From positions 6,386,001 through 6,450,000 of the forward strand of contig NZ_AP023396.1 of assembly GCF_014466955.1 (NCBI RefSeq): DNA of 64,000 bases. The letters run 5' to 3'. This DNA comes from Nocardia wallacei (GTDB lineage Bacteria; Actinomycetota; Actinomycetes; Mycobacteriales; Mycobacteriaceae). The position numbers and the translations under genes were made by a program. The notes beneath the pieces are model-generated. The model was not told the DNA's origin and did no database searches. It worked only from the letters and a program-made list of their open reading frames with translations. The first letter of the stretch is position 1, and each line of letters begins with the position of its first letter. Below, piece after piece: positions 42,663 through 51,613 of this stretch.

Positions 42663-43394
42663 ATGGTTTTCGATCGCGTGGTGAGTGGTGTGTTCGGTGC
42701 TGCGGCGTGGGTGCGGCGGGGTCGGGTGTTTCATCCGGTCGGGATGCCGCTGACCGGGGCGTTGCACGCGGTGGATGCCGATTACGCCCGGCTGCTCGGG
42801 GCGGACGATCGGCCGGTGCTGGCTCGGCTGTCCAAGGGGGTCGGGCTGCCCGGCGCGCTGCCCGATGTGCTCGGCTTGGCGCTGCGCGTGCTCGACCATC
42901 GGGAACGGCCCTGGGATCTGGCGCTGGCCACGACCGGCAGCGGTCCGCTCGGCCGCCTGCTCGTCGTGCCCGCCCGGGATTGGGGACACGCTCGCTACGG
43001 GAGTCTCATGCCCTACCGTTTCCCTGGGCACGAAGCGGAGTGGATTCTCGCCCAGCCACTTTCGAAGCAGCCGGACACCGCTTCGGTGGACGATCTGAAC
43101 ACCCACCTGGAGCACCATCGACTCGATTTCGCGCTCCGAGCGGTCCCGTGGCGCGGCCCGGCGCGCACGCTGGCCGAGTTCACCCTGTCGAAATGCGAGA
43201 TCGGCGAGCACGCCGGACCGGGCTTCTACGACCCGGTGACCAACCGGCCCGAAGGCGTGGAACTGCTGCCCCGTCAGGTAGCCGAGATTCGTGAGCGCGC
43301 CTATGCGGGCAGCCGCCACGGCCGCGGTGAGCCGGACGATATCGCCGCGGCGGGAACTCCTGCCCTGCAGGGCACTACCACTACAGAGCCGTAG
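42663..43394 (+). CDS. Conserved actinobacterial protein (catalase-like fold / annotated 'phosphodiesterase' family)
   Basis: 243 residues from the ATG at 42663 with AAGGGGG 7 nt upstream. Features: GRVFHPVGMPLTGALHAVDA near residue 20, then RLSKGVGLPGALPDVLGLAL, PWDLALATTGSG and LLVVPARDWGHARYGSLMPY. The R.FHP.G..., SKG.GLP...PD..GLA.R pattern is one I associate with mycobacterial proteins often labelled phosphodiesterase. It also recalls the heme-binding N-terminus of catalase-like proteins. The assignment is by motif memory only and the reaction is unknown. It follows the proline-rich gene by 88 bp. Confidence 0.6.
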   Translation: MVFDRVVSGVFGAAAWVRRGRVFHPVGMPLTGALHAVDADYARLLGADDRPVLARLSKGVGLPGALPDVLGLALRVLDHRERPWDLALATTGSGPLGRLLVVPARDWGHARYGSLMPYRFPGHEAEWILAQPLSKQPDTASVDDLNTHLEHHRLDFALRAVPWRGPARTLAEFTLSKCEIGEHAGPGFYDPVTNRPEGVELLPRQVAEIRERAYAGSRHGRGEPDDIAAAGTPALQGTTTTEP

Positions 43395-43431
43395 CGGACG
43401 ATCCTGTCGAGGCATCACGTCGTGGCCCTCG

Positions 43432-43470
43432 CCCTACGACCCCTTGCCCTACGACCCCTTGCCCTACGAC
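43432..43470. repeat. Short 15-bp tandem repeat
   Basis: CCCTACGACCCCTTG twice, then CCCTACGAC (2.6 copies), in the 99-bp gap between the catalase-like-family gene and the SRPBCC gene. The period of 15 is a multiple of three and the frame is open into the next gene, but that gene's ATG lies after the repeat. Confidence 0.8.
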
Positions 43471-43493
43471 ACCGCATCACCGATCATTCCCTC

Positions 43494-43943
43494 ATGAGTA
43501 AGGTCACCCTAACCACCGAGTTGCCGATCGCGGCCGAGACGGCGTGCAGGCTGGCGCGTACCCCGGAGATGTTCGCCTACGTGGTGCGGCCGGTCCTCTC
43601 GGTCCCCGGGCTGCTCGTCCCGGACCGCGTCGAGCCCGGCATGGAGACCTCCGCACGGCTCTGGTGGTTCGGCGTGCTCCCCACGTGGCGTCATCACCTG
43701 CGACTGATCCACCTCGCGCCGACGGAGATCTACACCAACGAATGGGGCGGACCGATCCGCACCTGGAATCACCGACTGACATTCACGCCGCTCACCGAGT
43801 CCAGCTGCCGCTACACCGACGAGGTCGAAATCGAAGACGGCATAACGGCTTTCGGCACTCGACTGTTCGTTCGCCTGGTGTTCGCGCACCGGCAGCGGCG
43901 CTGGCGCGACCTCTCCCGGCTGCTCGCCCTATCCGCCGCCTGA
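43494..43943 (+). CDS. SRPBCC-like protein
   Basis: 149 residues from the ATG at 43494. It begins VTLTTELPIAAETACRLART, the typical first strand and helix of SRPBCC proteins, followed by strands (ETSARLWWFGVLPTWRHHLR, IYTNEWGGPIRTWNHRLTFT, CRYTDEVEIED) and a C-terminal helix (LFVRLVFAHRQRRWRDLSRL). Homologues are small ligand-binding proteins of unknown substrate. The end overlaps the convergent TetR gene by 15 nt. Confidence 0.75.
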   Translation: MSKVTLTTELPIAAETACRLARTPEMFAYVVRPVLSVPGLLVPDRVEPGMETSARLWWFGVLPTWRHHLRLIHLAPTEIYTNEWGGPIRTWNHRLTFTPLTESSCRYTDEVEIEDGITAFGTRLFVRLVFAHRQRRWRDLSRLLALSAA

Positions 43944-44558
43944 TTCCCGCCGCGGCCCGATCAACGCGATCGCCGTTTCCACCGCCACATCGACTATTCC
44001 GCCGAGATCACCACCGTCCTCGAACGTGGAGGCGATCAGCTCACGGTAACCCCCGTAGAGGATGGTCGCCACCTGCCGCGACGGCGGATGCAGCTCCTCG
44101 GACTGGAATTCCGGTGTCGCGGTGAGGTTCTGGATCAAGGTCACGAACGCCTCACCGGTGTCGCGATGCAGCTGCCGACCGCCGTCCCCCAGAGCGGGCG
44201 TGTCGCGAATCCAGGCGAGCGTGATCGAGCTGTCGTGCTGCGAGGCCACTATCCACGCCTCGATCGCCTGCCGCACCTGCGCACGCCAGGGCGCCGACGG
44301 ATCGACCGCCGCGTAGATCTGCCGGATGGTGTCGGCGTTGCGCTCGGCCAGCAGCGCGATGAAACAGTCCTGCTTCCCACTGAAGTGCTCGTAGAAGGTC
44401 CGGCGCGAGGTGCGGGCATGCCGCACCACATCGGCCACGGTGAGATCGCGATACCCCTGCCGGCGTACCGCTTCGGCCATGCCGTCGAGCAGTCGACGCC
44501 GAAACCCCGATTCCGGCGTGGCCACGTCGGGACTGGATGCGGGCTCGGCACGGGTCAC
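43929..44558 (-). CDS. TetR family transcriptional regulator
   Basis: 209 residues from a GTG at 44558. HTH: LLDGMAEAVRRQGYRDLTVA, then DVVRHARTSRRTFYEHFSGK, with recognition helix SRRTFYEHF. The C-terminal domain has the TetR_C_6-like pattern GGYRELIASTFEDG. It follows the P450 gene by 37 bp on the same strand, so it is probably co-transcribed with it. Two inverted repeats upstream of the P450 are likely sites for feedback control. Confidence 0.9.
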   Translation of the reverse strand: MTRAEPASSPDVATPESGFRRRLLDGMAEAVRRQGYRDLTVADVVRHARTSRRTFYEHFSGKQDCFIALLAERNADTIRQIYAAVDPSAPWRAQVRQAIEAWIVASQHDSSITLAWIRDTPALGDGGRQLHRDTGEAFVTLIQNLTATPEFQSEELHPPSRQVATILYGGYRELIASTFEDGGDLGGIVDVAVETAIALIGPRRESGGG

Positions 44559-44595
44559 GGCCGTCAGCCTAGTTTCCGGTCGCGCACAGCCCCGC

Positions 44596-45942
44596 TCACA
44601 CCGGCATTTCAGCGGAGCGAGCAGCGCTGTCCGCGGCGGACGGCGCGGCGCGGCGGTGCACGACGGCGCGACCCTTCCCGGCGGGCACCAGCGCGACGCC
44701 GCGGAAGTGCGTGCGCTCGTCCGGCGCGTCGGTCGGCTCCAGCGTGAAATCCCGCAGCAGCGTACGCAGCACGACGTTCATCTCCATGGTCGCAAACGCC
44801 GCGCCGATGCAGCGCCGCGCCCCACCACCGAACGGGATCCACGTGAACGTGCCCGGCCGCGCGCCCAGGAACCGGTCCGGGTCGAAGGTACGCGCGTGCG
44901 GATACAGCTCCTCGTTGTCGTGCATCAGCCGGATATTGACCAGCACGCTCTGGCCCTTCGGCAGCGTCCAGCGCCCCAGCGTCAGCGACTCGGCGTGCAC
45001 CATCCGCCCGGTGATGTCGACGACCGGGCGGACGCGCTGCACTTCCAGCAGCGTCGACTCGCGCAGTGCCGATCCGCCCGCGTCGGCCTCGGTTACCAAG
45101 CGCCGCAAGACCTCCGGATGCCGCCGCAGCCGTTCGACGGTCCACGCGAGGGTCGCCGCGGTGGTCTCGTGCCCGGCGGTGAGCAGGGCCAGCAGCTCGT
45201 CGGCGATCTCGCCGCGTGTCATGGCCGACCCGTCGTCGTAGCGGGTCCGCAGCAGCATCGACAGCACGTCGTCGCGCTCGGCGAGGGCCTCGTCGGCCCG
45301 CGCGCGATCGATCAGCCGACCGACGAGAGCGTCGTACTCGCCGCGATAGCGCGCGAACCTGGCCCAAGGACCGAAGCGGCCCAGGAACTTTCGCGGCACC
45401 GGCACCGCGGCCAGCGCCGAGGCGACGAGCACCAGCTTGGGCAGCAGCACCCGGAGCCGCTCGAATTCCGCGCCCTCGGCGCCGAATACGGCCCGCAGGA
45501 TCACGTTCAGGGTGATCCGCATCATCGAGTCCATGGTCGCGAATTCCCGGCCGGTCGGCCACGACGCCATCTCCCGGACGGTCTCCTCCTCGATCAGCGC
45601 CTCGTACACCGGCAGCCGCCGCCCGTGAAACGGCGGGGAGAGCAGCTTGCGGTGGCGGCGGTGCGCCGAACCGGTCAGTGCGAAAAGGGAATTCGGGCCC
45701 AGGAAATCACCGAGGTTGACGTCACCGTTGTCGGCCACGTCGGTCCCGGCGGTGAACAGCGCCTTCACCTCCGCCGGATCCGACAGCACCACCATCCGGC
45801 CGAACCTGGGTACGTAGGCGGTGAACGCCGAGCCATAGCGGTCGTGCAGGCGACGCCACGCCCGGGTTCTCCCCGCCAGGATCTCCATACCCTGGACGAA
45901 CGCCGGCGACCTCGGCCCGTCCGGCAGTTTCACAGTGGTCAT
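44596..45942 (-). CDS. Cytochrome P450
   Basis: 448 residues from the ATG at 45942 with GGGAGG upstream; an upstream ATG would place the operator inside the gene. The I-helix oxygen site is AGHETTAATLAW. The K-helix ExxR is EVQR. The heme loop is FGGGARRCIGAAFA with the axial Cys. The form resembles the CYP135/CYP138-like actinobacterial group. It would hydroxylate a lipophilic substrate with electrons from a ferredoxin encoded elsewhere. Co-transcription with a TetR gene suggests substrate-inducible expression. Confidence 0.94.
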   Translation of the reverse strand: MTTVKLPDGPRSPAFVQGMEILAGRTRAWRRLHDRYGSAFTAYVPRFGRMVVLSDPAEVKALFTAGTDVADNGDVNLGDFLGPNSLFALTGSAHRRHRKLLSPPFHGRRLPVYEALIEEETVREMASWPTGREFATMDSMMRITLNVILRAVFGAEGAEFERLRVLLPKLVLVASALAAVPVPRKFLGRFGPWARFARYRGEYDALVGRLIDRARADEALAERDDVLSMLLRTRYDDGSAMTRGEIADELLALLTAGHETTAATLAWTVERLRRHPEVLRRLVTEADAGGSALRESTLLEVQRVRPVVDITGRMVHAESLTLGRWTLPKGQSVLVNIRLMHDNEELYPHARTFDPDRFLGARPGTFTWIPFGGGARRCIGAAFATMEMNVVLRTLLRDFTLEPTDAPDERTHFRGVALVPAGKGRAVVHRRAAPSAADSAARSAEMPV

Positions 45943-45957
45943 GCGCGCCTCCCACTC

Positions 45958-45998
45958 GGTACATTCATGTACCACCCGAACGGTACGCTGCCGTACCG
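45958..45998. promoter_or_regulatory. Two inverted repeats upstream of the P450 gene
   Basis: GGTACAT-TC-ATGTACC (45958-45973) and CGGTACG-CTGC-CGTACCG (45981-45998). Both share the core GGTAC/GTACC and lie 16 and 39 bp upstream of the P450 ATG, in the 175-bp region divergent to the ABC transporter operon. They are probably sites for the TetR encoded at 43929-44558. Confidence 0.65.
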
Positions 45999-46117
45999 CG
46001 TGTGGCAAGGGTCACTCGCCCGGTCGCCGGACAATGACCCCGCGATCGCGGCCGAGGGTTGAAATCACGCCGCGCACTATGGTTTTCGCGCCGGATTCGT
46101 CCTGATTCAATGACGAC

Positions 46118-47206
46118 ATGTTTCGCCTGCGTACGGCCAGGGTTCGGTTCGGCCGGACAACGGCACTCCTGCTCGCCGCGACGGTGGTCGCGGGCGCGGC
46201 CCTGACCGGCTGCGCGAACAACGACACCGCGGTGCGCCGCGCGCCCGACGGGCCGCTCCCCACCGAGGTCCCGCCGGGTACCAAGCTCGTCGTCGCCGAC
46301 CAGCAGCAGCGCGTGCAGACCTGGTTGCGTGCCTCCGGCGAGTTGGAGAAGCTGCCGTTCACCGTGGAGTTCGCCAACTTCGTCGGCGGCCCGGCCGTCC
46401 TCGAGGCGTTCCGCGCCGGTGCGGCCGATGTGGCGCAGGTCGGTGACGTGCCCCCGATCCACGCCCTCGCCGCCGGGCAGGACGTGCCGATCGTCGCGGC
46501 CTACCAGAGCAATCCGCTGGCGATGAAACTCGCTGTCGCGCCGGGCCGTTCGATCACCCGGCTGGCGGATCTGAAGGGCAGGAAGATCGCCTACGCCGAG
46601 GGCACCGCGCAACAGGCCGGGGTGCTGCGTGCGGTCGCCAAGGCCGGGCTGAAGACCTCCGACGTGCACCTGGTCCGGCTGCAGCTGAGCGATTTCCTCG
46701 ACGCGGTGCGCACCGGGCAGGTCGACGTCGCACCCTTGATCGAACCGAATGTGACTCGGCTGCTGCGTACTCCGGGCGCCTCGGTACTCCCCGACGCCGA
46801 ACTCACCGGGATCTACGGCGGGCTGGGATACCTGTACGCGCGGCGTGCCGTCGTGCAGGACCCGGCGCGGGCCGCCGCGACGCGCGCCCTGGTCGCCGCG
46901 TTCATCCGGGCGCAGCAGTGGTCGAACCTGCACCAGGACGAGTGGGCGCGCGAGTACTACATCGACAGCCAGAAGGTGAGCGCCGACGACGCGAAACGCA
47001 TCATCGACTCGCTGGGCGTCTACACCTTCCCGCACCTCGATCAGCAACTGGTGGACCGCCAGCAGGCCACCATCGACGCCATCGACGCCGCCGGGGAACT
47101 ACCCGAGAAGATCAGCGCCGCGGACGGTTTCGACCTGCGCTTCGACGAGGTGGTCACCCAGACCGTCACCGAGATCGGCGCCTCGTTCGGAACGGGAGCC
47201 AACTGA
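46118..47206 (+). CDS. ABC transporter substrate-binding lipoprotein (SsuA/TauA-like)
   Basis: 362 residues. A signal peptide with lipobox ALTGC (Cys32) is followed by the NMT1/SsuA-like periplasmic-binding fold: GTKLVVADQQQRVQTWLRA, FRAGAADVAQVGDVPPIHAL, GQDVPIVAAYQSNPLAMKLA and LADLKGRKIAYAEGTAQQAG. It would capture a sulfonate, taurine, nitrate-like or pyrimidine-precursor solute outside the membrane. It overlaps the permease gene (TGATG), and the operon continues into an ATPase and an FMN monooxygenase, which favours an organosulfur substrate. Confidence 0.9.
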   Translation: MFRLRTARVRFGRTTALLLAATVVAGAALTGCANNDTAVRRAPDGPLPTEVPPGTKLVVADQQQRVQTWLRASGELEKLPFTVEFANFVGGPAVLEAFRAGAADVAQVGDVPPIHALAAGQDVPIVAAYQSNPLAMKLAVAPGRSITRLADLKGRKIAYAEGTAQQAGVLRAVAKAGLKTSDVHLVRLQLSDFLDAVRTGQVDVAPLIEPNVTRLLRTPGASVLPDAELTGIYGGLGYLYARRAVVQDPARAAATRALVAAFIRAQQWSNLHQDEWAREYYIDSQKVSADDAKRIIDSLGVYTFPHLDQQLVDRQQATIDAIDAAGELPEKISAADGFDLRFDEVVTQTVTEIGASFGTGAN

Positions 47207-47982
47207 TGGCCGTCCTCGGTCCGGGTAAACCCATTCCGTTCGGCATCGCGGTCGGCCCGCTGCTGCTCGTGACCGCCTGGGTGATCGGCTCGGCGACCGG
47301 CCGGCTCGACCCGAACACGCTGCCCGCGCCGTGGACGGTCGCCGAGACCGCCACGGACCTGTTGTCCGACGGCCGATTGCAGTCGAACCTGCTCACCTCG
47401 CTGCGGCGCGCCGTGCTCGGCCTGGCCATCGGGGTGGCGGCCGGGCTGATCCTGGCCCTGGTCGCCGGCCTGAGCCGGATCGGGGAGGCGCTGGTGGACG
47501 GGCCGATCCAGATCAAGCGCGCCATCCCGACGCTCGCCCTGATCCCGTTGTTCATCGTGCGGTTCGGCATCGGTGAGCAGATGAAGATCCTCTGCATCGT
47601 GCTCAGCGTGCTGATCCCGATCTACATCAACACGCACGCGCATCTGCGCGGCGTCGATGCCCGCTACGTCGAACTCGCGCGGACCGTCGGGCTGTCCCGC
47701 TGGGAATTCATCCGCCGCGTCGCGCTGCCCGGGTCGCTGCCCGGCTTCTTCACCGGACTCCGGCTGGCGGTGACGATCTCGTGGATCGCGCTGGTCGTGG
47801 TGGAGCAGGTCAACGCCACCAGCGGCATCGGCTACCTGATGACCCAGGCGCGCACCTACGGGCAGATCGACGTCATCGTGGTCGGCCTGGTGATCTACGG
47901 GTTGCTCGGCCTGTTCGGTGACGTGGCGGTGCGACAGGTGGAACGGAGGGCGCTGGCATGGCGGCAGACACTGGCGGACTGA
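47206..47982 (+). CDS. ABC transporter permease (SsuC-like)
   Basis: 258 residues; ATG overlaps the previous stop. About six hydrophobic helices and the BPD_transp_1 coupling loop ARTVGLSRWEFIRRVALPGS, equivalent to EAA---G. It is the membrane channel of the importer. Its end overlaps the ATPase gene by 25 nt. Confidence 0.92.
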   Translation: MAVLGPGKPIPFGIAVGPLLLVTAWVIGSATGRLDPNTLPAPWTVAETATDLLSDGRLQSNLLTSLRRAVLGLAIGVAAGLILALVAGLSRIGEALVDGPIQIKRAIPTLALIPLFIVRFGIGEQMKILCIVLSVLIPIYINTHAHLRGVDARYVELARTVGLSRWEFIRRVALPGSLPGFFTGLRLAVTISWIALVVVEQVNATSGIGYLMTQARTYGQIDVIVVGLVIYGLLGLFGDVAVRQVERRALAWRQTLAD

Positions 47983-48728
47983 CGGTGGTGCGCACCCGCG
48001 CTCTGAGCCGCGGATTCGGCGACCGGATCGTGTTGCGCGGCATAGATATCGAGATCGCCCGCGGCGAGTTCGTCGCGTTGCTGGGGCGCAGCGGTTCGGG
48101 TAAGAGCACGTTGCTGCGTGCCCTGGCCGAACTCGATCACGGCGTCGAGGGGGCGGGCGAGCTGGAGGTGCCGGTGAATCGTGCGGTGGTCTTCCAGGAT
48201 TCGCGGCTGCTGCCGTGGATTCGCGTGCTGGACAACGTCGTTCTCGGTCTGCGCGGCGGTGACGCCCGTGCCAAGGGCCGTGCCGCGCTGGCGGAGGTGG
48301 GACTGGCCGGGCGCGAACAGGCTTGGCCGAAAGAACTTTCCGGTGGCGAGCAGCAGCGCGTGGCGCTGGCGCGCTCGCTGGTGCGGGAACCGGCGCTGCT
48401 GCTGGCCGACGAGCCCTTCGGCGCCCTCGACGCGCTGACCCGCATCCGCATGCACGGCCTGCTGCAGGACCTGTGCGCCCGGCACACGCCCGGCGTGCTG
48501 CTGGTCACCCACGATGTCGACGAGGCGCTGCTGCTGGCGGACCGGGTGCTGGTGCTCGACGAGGGCCGCATCGCGGTCGACCGGCGCATCGACCTGCCGC
48601 GGCCGCGGCGGCACAGCGATACCGGGTTCGCCGACCATCGGGAGTCGCTGCTGCACAGCCTCGGCGTCACCCGTCCGGCGGGCGCGGACCACCACATCGA
48701 GATCACGGAGGCGGGCATACCGGCATGA
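47958..48728 (+). CDS. ABC transporter ATP-binding protein (SsuB-like)
   Basis: 256 residues. Walker A GRSGSGKST (43-51), Q-loop FQDSRLLPW, signature LSGGEQQRVALARSL, Walker B LLLADEPFGALD, and switch His in LLVTHDVDEAL. The layout is that of the SsuB/TauB aliphatic-sulfonate ATPase family. It energises the preceding permease. The stop overlaps the ATG of the monooxygenase gene. Confidence 0.93.
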   Translation: MAADTGGLTVVRTRALSRGFGDRIVLRGIDIEIARGEFVALLGRSGSGKSTLLRALAELDHGVEGAGELEVPVNRAVVFQDSRLLPWIRVLDNVVLGLRGGDARAKGRAALAEVGLAGREQAWPKELSGGEQQRVALARSLVREPALLLADEPFGALDALTRIRMHGLLQDLCARHTPGVLLVTHDVDEALLLADRVLVLDEGRIAVDRRIDLPRPRRHSDTGFADHRESLLHSLGVTRPAGADHHIEITEAGIPA

Positions 48729-50071
48729 CCGAACGACAGCTACATCTCAACGCGTTCATCTATCCCGCCGGCCATCACGAGGCGGCCTGGCGGCACCCCG
48801 ACAGCCGGCCGGATCGCATCTACGACGTCACCTACTACCAGGAGATCGGCCGGACCGCGGAGGCCGCGAGGCTCGACGCCGTCTTCTTCGCCGACGGCCC
48901 GGCGCTGCGCACCAATGTGGAGTACAACGCCGCGCCGGGGCTGGAGCCGATCACTCTGCTGACGGCGATTGCTTCGGCCACAACGCATCTCGGCCTGATC
49001 GCCACCGCCTCCACCACCTACTACGAGCCGTACAACCTGGCCCGGCTGTTCTCCTCGCTCGACCACATCTCCGGCGGTCGTGCCGGTTGGAACATCGTGA
49101 CGACCGGAACCGACCTCGCCGCGGCGAATTTCGGCCTCCCCGCACACCCCGACCACGCCGCGCGGTATGCCCGCGCCCGGGAGTTCGTGGCTGCCGTGGT
49201 GGCGCTGTGGGACAGCTGGGAGGACGACGCGATCCTGCTCGACCGAGCCGCCGGGCGGTACGCCGACCCGGACAAGATCCACCGCGTCGACTTCGCGGGC
49301 GACCACCTGCGCGTGCGCGGCCCGTTCCAATCGGCCCGCACCCCACAGGGTTACCCCGTGCTCGTGCAGGCCGGCGCGTCCAACGACGGCCGGGCCTTCG
49401 CGGCCCGCTACGCCGAGGCGATCTTCACCGCGCATCAGCGCCTCGCCGACGCCCAGGCGTTCTATTCCGACATCAAGCGCCGCGCCCACGGCTTCGGGCG
49501 CAATCCCGAGCATCTGAAGATTCTGCCCGGCATCAGCCCGTTCATCGGTGACACCGAGTCCGCGGCCAAGCGTTTGGAACGCGAGTTCAACGAACTCACC
49601 GTGCCCGAGTACGGGCTGGGACAGCTGGAGAGCATCGCCGGGCAGAATCTTCGGCACCTGCCGCTGGACGAGCCGGTGCCGGTCGAATTGTTCGCCGACG
49701 CGGGCGATGTCACCGACAACGCCGCCAGCCGCCGCCAGGTGGTGGCGGGGATCGTGCAGCGGGACCGGCCCACGCTGCGCGGGCTGCTGCATCGCCTGGC
49801 GGGCGCTCGCGGGCACCGGGTGTTCGCGGGCACTCCCGAATAGGTCGCCGATACCATCGAGGAGTGGTTCCGTAGCGGCGCGGCCGACGGATTCAACGTC
49901 ATGCCGCCCTACTACCCCGGCGGGCTCGAGGTCTTCGCCGAAACGGTGGTCCCGATTCTCCAGCAGCGCAAGCTGTTCCGCACCGAATACACCGGCACGA
50001 CGTTGCGCGACCACTTCGGCCTCCCCCGCCCGCAGAGCCGTTTCGCCCTACACCCCGAACCAGCGGTATGA
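48725..50071 (+). pseudogene. NtaA/SnaA/DszA-type FMN monooxygenase interrupted by an in-frame TAG
   Basis: From the ATG at 48725 the frame runs 372 codons to TAG (49841-49843), then stays open for 75 more codons to TGA (50069-50071). The total of 448 positions fits the usual family length of about 440-450. The family region reads GTPE-stop-VADTIEEWF, where relatives commonly have GTPEQVADTIEEWF. A single CAG to TAG change explains the lesion. The downstream part keeps the family end (GFNVMPPYYPGGLE, FRTEYTGTTLRDHFGLP). The N-terminal part has ATASTTYYEPYNLARLFSSL and the HISGGRAGWNIVTT core. It could be a recent nonsense mutation, a truncated enzyme, readthrough, or a sequencing error. Confidence 0.85.
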
Positions 50072-50335
50072 GCCGGTAACGGGCAGCCTTCGCGCGGGTT
50101 CAGCCCAGCGGTGTGAGCCAGCACCGGCCAGCGCTCGCGGTCCCACCCAGCGGCACCACCCAGCACCGGCCAGCGCTCGCGGTTCCACCCAGCGGTACGA
50201 CCCAGCACCGCCAGCGTTCGCGGTTCTGCCCAGCGGCACGACCCAGCACCGGCCAACGTTCGCGGTTCTGCCCAGCGGTACGAGCCGACACCGGCAGCCA
50301 TCGCAGGGATCATGCCCAGCGGTATGAGGGGACTC
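50061..50335. repeat. 43-bp minisatellite after the monooxygenase gene
   Basis: About six units of 42-46 bp, each starting with CAGCGGTAYGA- or CAGCGGCACxA-like sequence and containing CAGCACCGGCCAGCG and TTCGCGGTT. The first unit contains the terminal codons and TGA of the monooxygenase gene (CAGCGGTATGA at 50061-50071). The last partial unit is CAGCGGTATGA at 50319-50329. It fills a convergent intergenic region that otherwise holds no gene. Confidence 0.8.
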
Positions 50336-50356
50336 CGAGCAAAGGGGCGCGCGGTT

Positions 50357-51604
50357 TCAGAGGCGGCCGACCACGCGTTCGGGTGTTACCCGGACGGTCA
50401 CCATGTCGACGTCGCCGTATCGCTCGGCGACGTCGGGGTTGTGTTCGGTGTAGGTCTGGCCGGTGTACTTCAGGGAGAGGCGGTCGCGTAGTTCGTGGCC
50501 GCCCGCGGCCGCCAGTGTCGCGCGGCCGTGGATGGCGGCGTAGGTGTAGGGCGCCTCGGGTGGGTTGAGCAGCACGCTCACGCGGGGGTCGCGCCGGAGG
50601 TTGCGCTCCTTGCGGCTCCCGGCCGCGACGGCGAACAGCACGTCGTCGCCGTCGCGGAGCACCCACACCACCGACTGGTGCGGGCCGCCGTCCGGCTGGA
50701 CCGTCGCGACGGTGGCGAACACCGGGGTGTCGAGCACCTGCCGCAGCCGGGCGGGGTCGACACCGAACGCCGCCGATTGGAGCCGTCCGAGCAAGCGCAC
50801 TGTCTCCGTGTGCAATCGGTCGGCTGCCTCGGGGTCGAAGGCGGGCCCGTGCACATCCAACGGCCGCCCCGCCACGATCGCGGTGAGCGGTTCGGCGGGC
50901 GGATTGTCGAGTACCTCCAGGATCGGAACGATCGCCTCGTCGATCGACAGCGCCCCGCGCCGCATGTGCTCGATCCGCGCGGCCGTCGGCGCATCGTAAT
51001 CACCCGACAGGGCCGTGTTCACCACACCGGGATGCAACAGCACGTACCGCGTCCTGGCCGAGACCCGCGCCCGCGCGAACCGCACCCCGAGCAGGTCGTT
51101 GAGCTGACCTCCCTGGGTGAGCGCGTGTCCCCCGTCGTACCCCCGCTCACCTTCGAGATCGTCCCAGCGGATCGCCCCCGTCCCGCTCCCCGGCCCCGCC
51201 ACATTCACGATGACCGGACGCTCGGCACGGTCCAGCAGGTCGACCAGGTTGTGGCTGAACACGAATCGGCTCAGATAGAACAGCGCGAAGTTGTACTCGA
51301 ATCCCTCTTCGGTCACCGCACGCTCGGACCGGAAGTGCCTGGCGCACAACAGGAGTGCGTCGAGCGTATCGAACCGTTCGCGAATCTCCGCGATGGCGGC
51401 GCGAGTAGCGCCGACGGAACTCAGGTCGGCCGCAACGAAATACGCGCGCTCCGCGGCCCCGAGCCCCGCGGCGTCCTCGAGGAACGCCTGCCCTTTCGCC
51501 CGGTCCCGCCCGACGACCACCACCGCGTCACCCGCTGCCAGTCGCCGCAACGCCACGGCGCGACCCATCCCGTCGGTGCCACCCGCCACTACAAGGTTCT
51601 TCAT
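50357..51604 (-). CDS. SDR-like protein fused to a PPOX-class F420/FMN-binding domain
   Basis: 415 residues. Residues about 1-270 are a short-chain dehydrogenase-like domain with the NAD(P) motif GGTDGMG (8-14). The catalytic YxxxK position reads ALTQGGQLN, so Tyr and Lys are both missing and classical SDR catalysis is doubtful. Residues about 288-415 are a pyridoxamine-phosphate-oxidase-like split barrel: TPVFATVATVQPDGGPHQSV, ERNLRRDPRVSVLLNPPEAP, typical of F420-dependent PPOX enzymes. A fusion of these two folds is unusual. A TetR-type inverted repeat lies upstream of the start. Confidence 0.85.
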   Translation of the reverse strand: MKNLVVAGGTDGMGRAVALRRLAAGDAVVVVGRDRAKGQAFLEDAAGLGAAERAYFVAADLSSVGATRAAIAEIRERFDTLDALLLCARHFRSERAVTEEGFEYNFALFYLSRFVFSHNLVDLLDRAERPVIVNVAGPGSGTGAIRWDDLEGERGYDGGHALTQGGQLNDLLGVRFARARVSARTRYVLLHPGVVNTALSGDYDAPTAARIEHMRRGALSIDEAIVPILEVLDNPPAEPLTAIVAGRPLDVHGPAFDPEAADRLHTETVRLLGRLQSAAFGVDPARLRQVLDTPVFATVATVQPDGGPHQSVVWVLRDGDDVLFAVAAGSRKERNLRRDPRVSVLLNPPEAPYTYAAIHGRATLAAAGGHELRDRLSLKYTGQTYTEHNPDVAERYGDVDMVTVRVTPERVVGRL

Positions 51605-51613
51605 GCCCCAGAT

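Noticed and set aside
49912..50313. Minus-strand frames reading a repeated TAG-like W/R/E peptide through the 43-bp array
   Set aside because: The repetition comes from the DNA repeat, whose unit length varies (42-46), so no stable coding frame is maintained; no ribosome site.
50061..50335. CRISPR array or IS end
   Set aside because: Tandem units without spacers; no transposase, terminal inverted repeats or target duplication seen.
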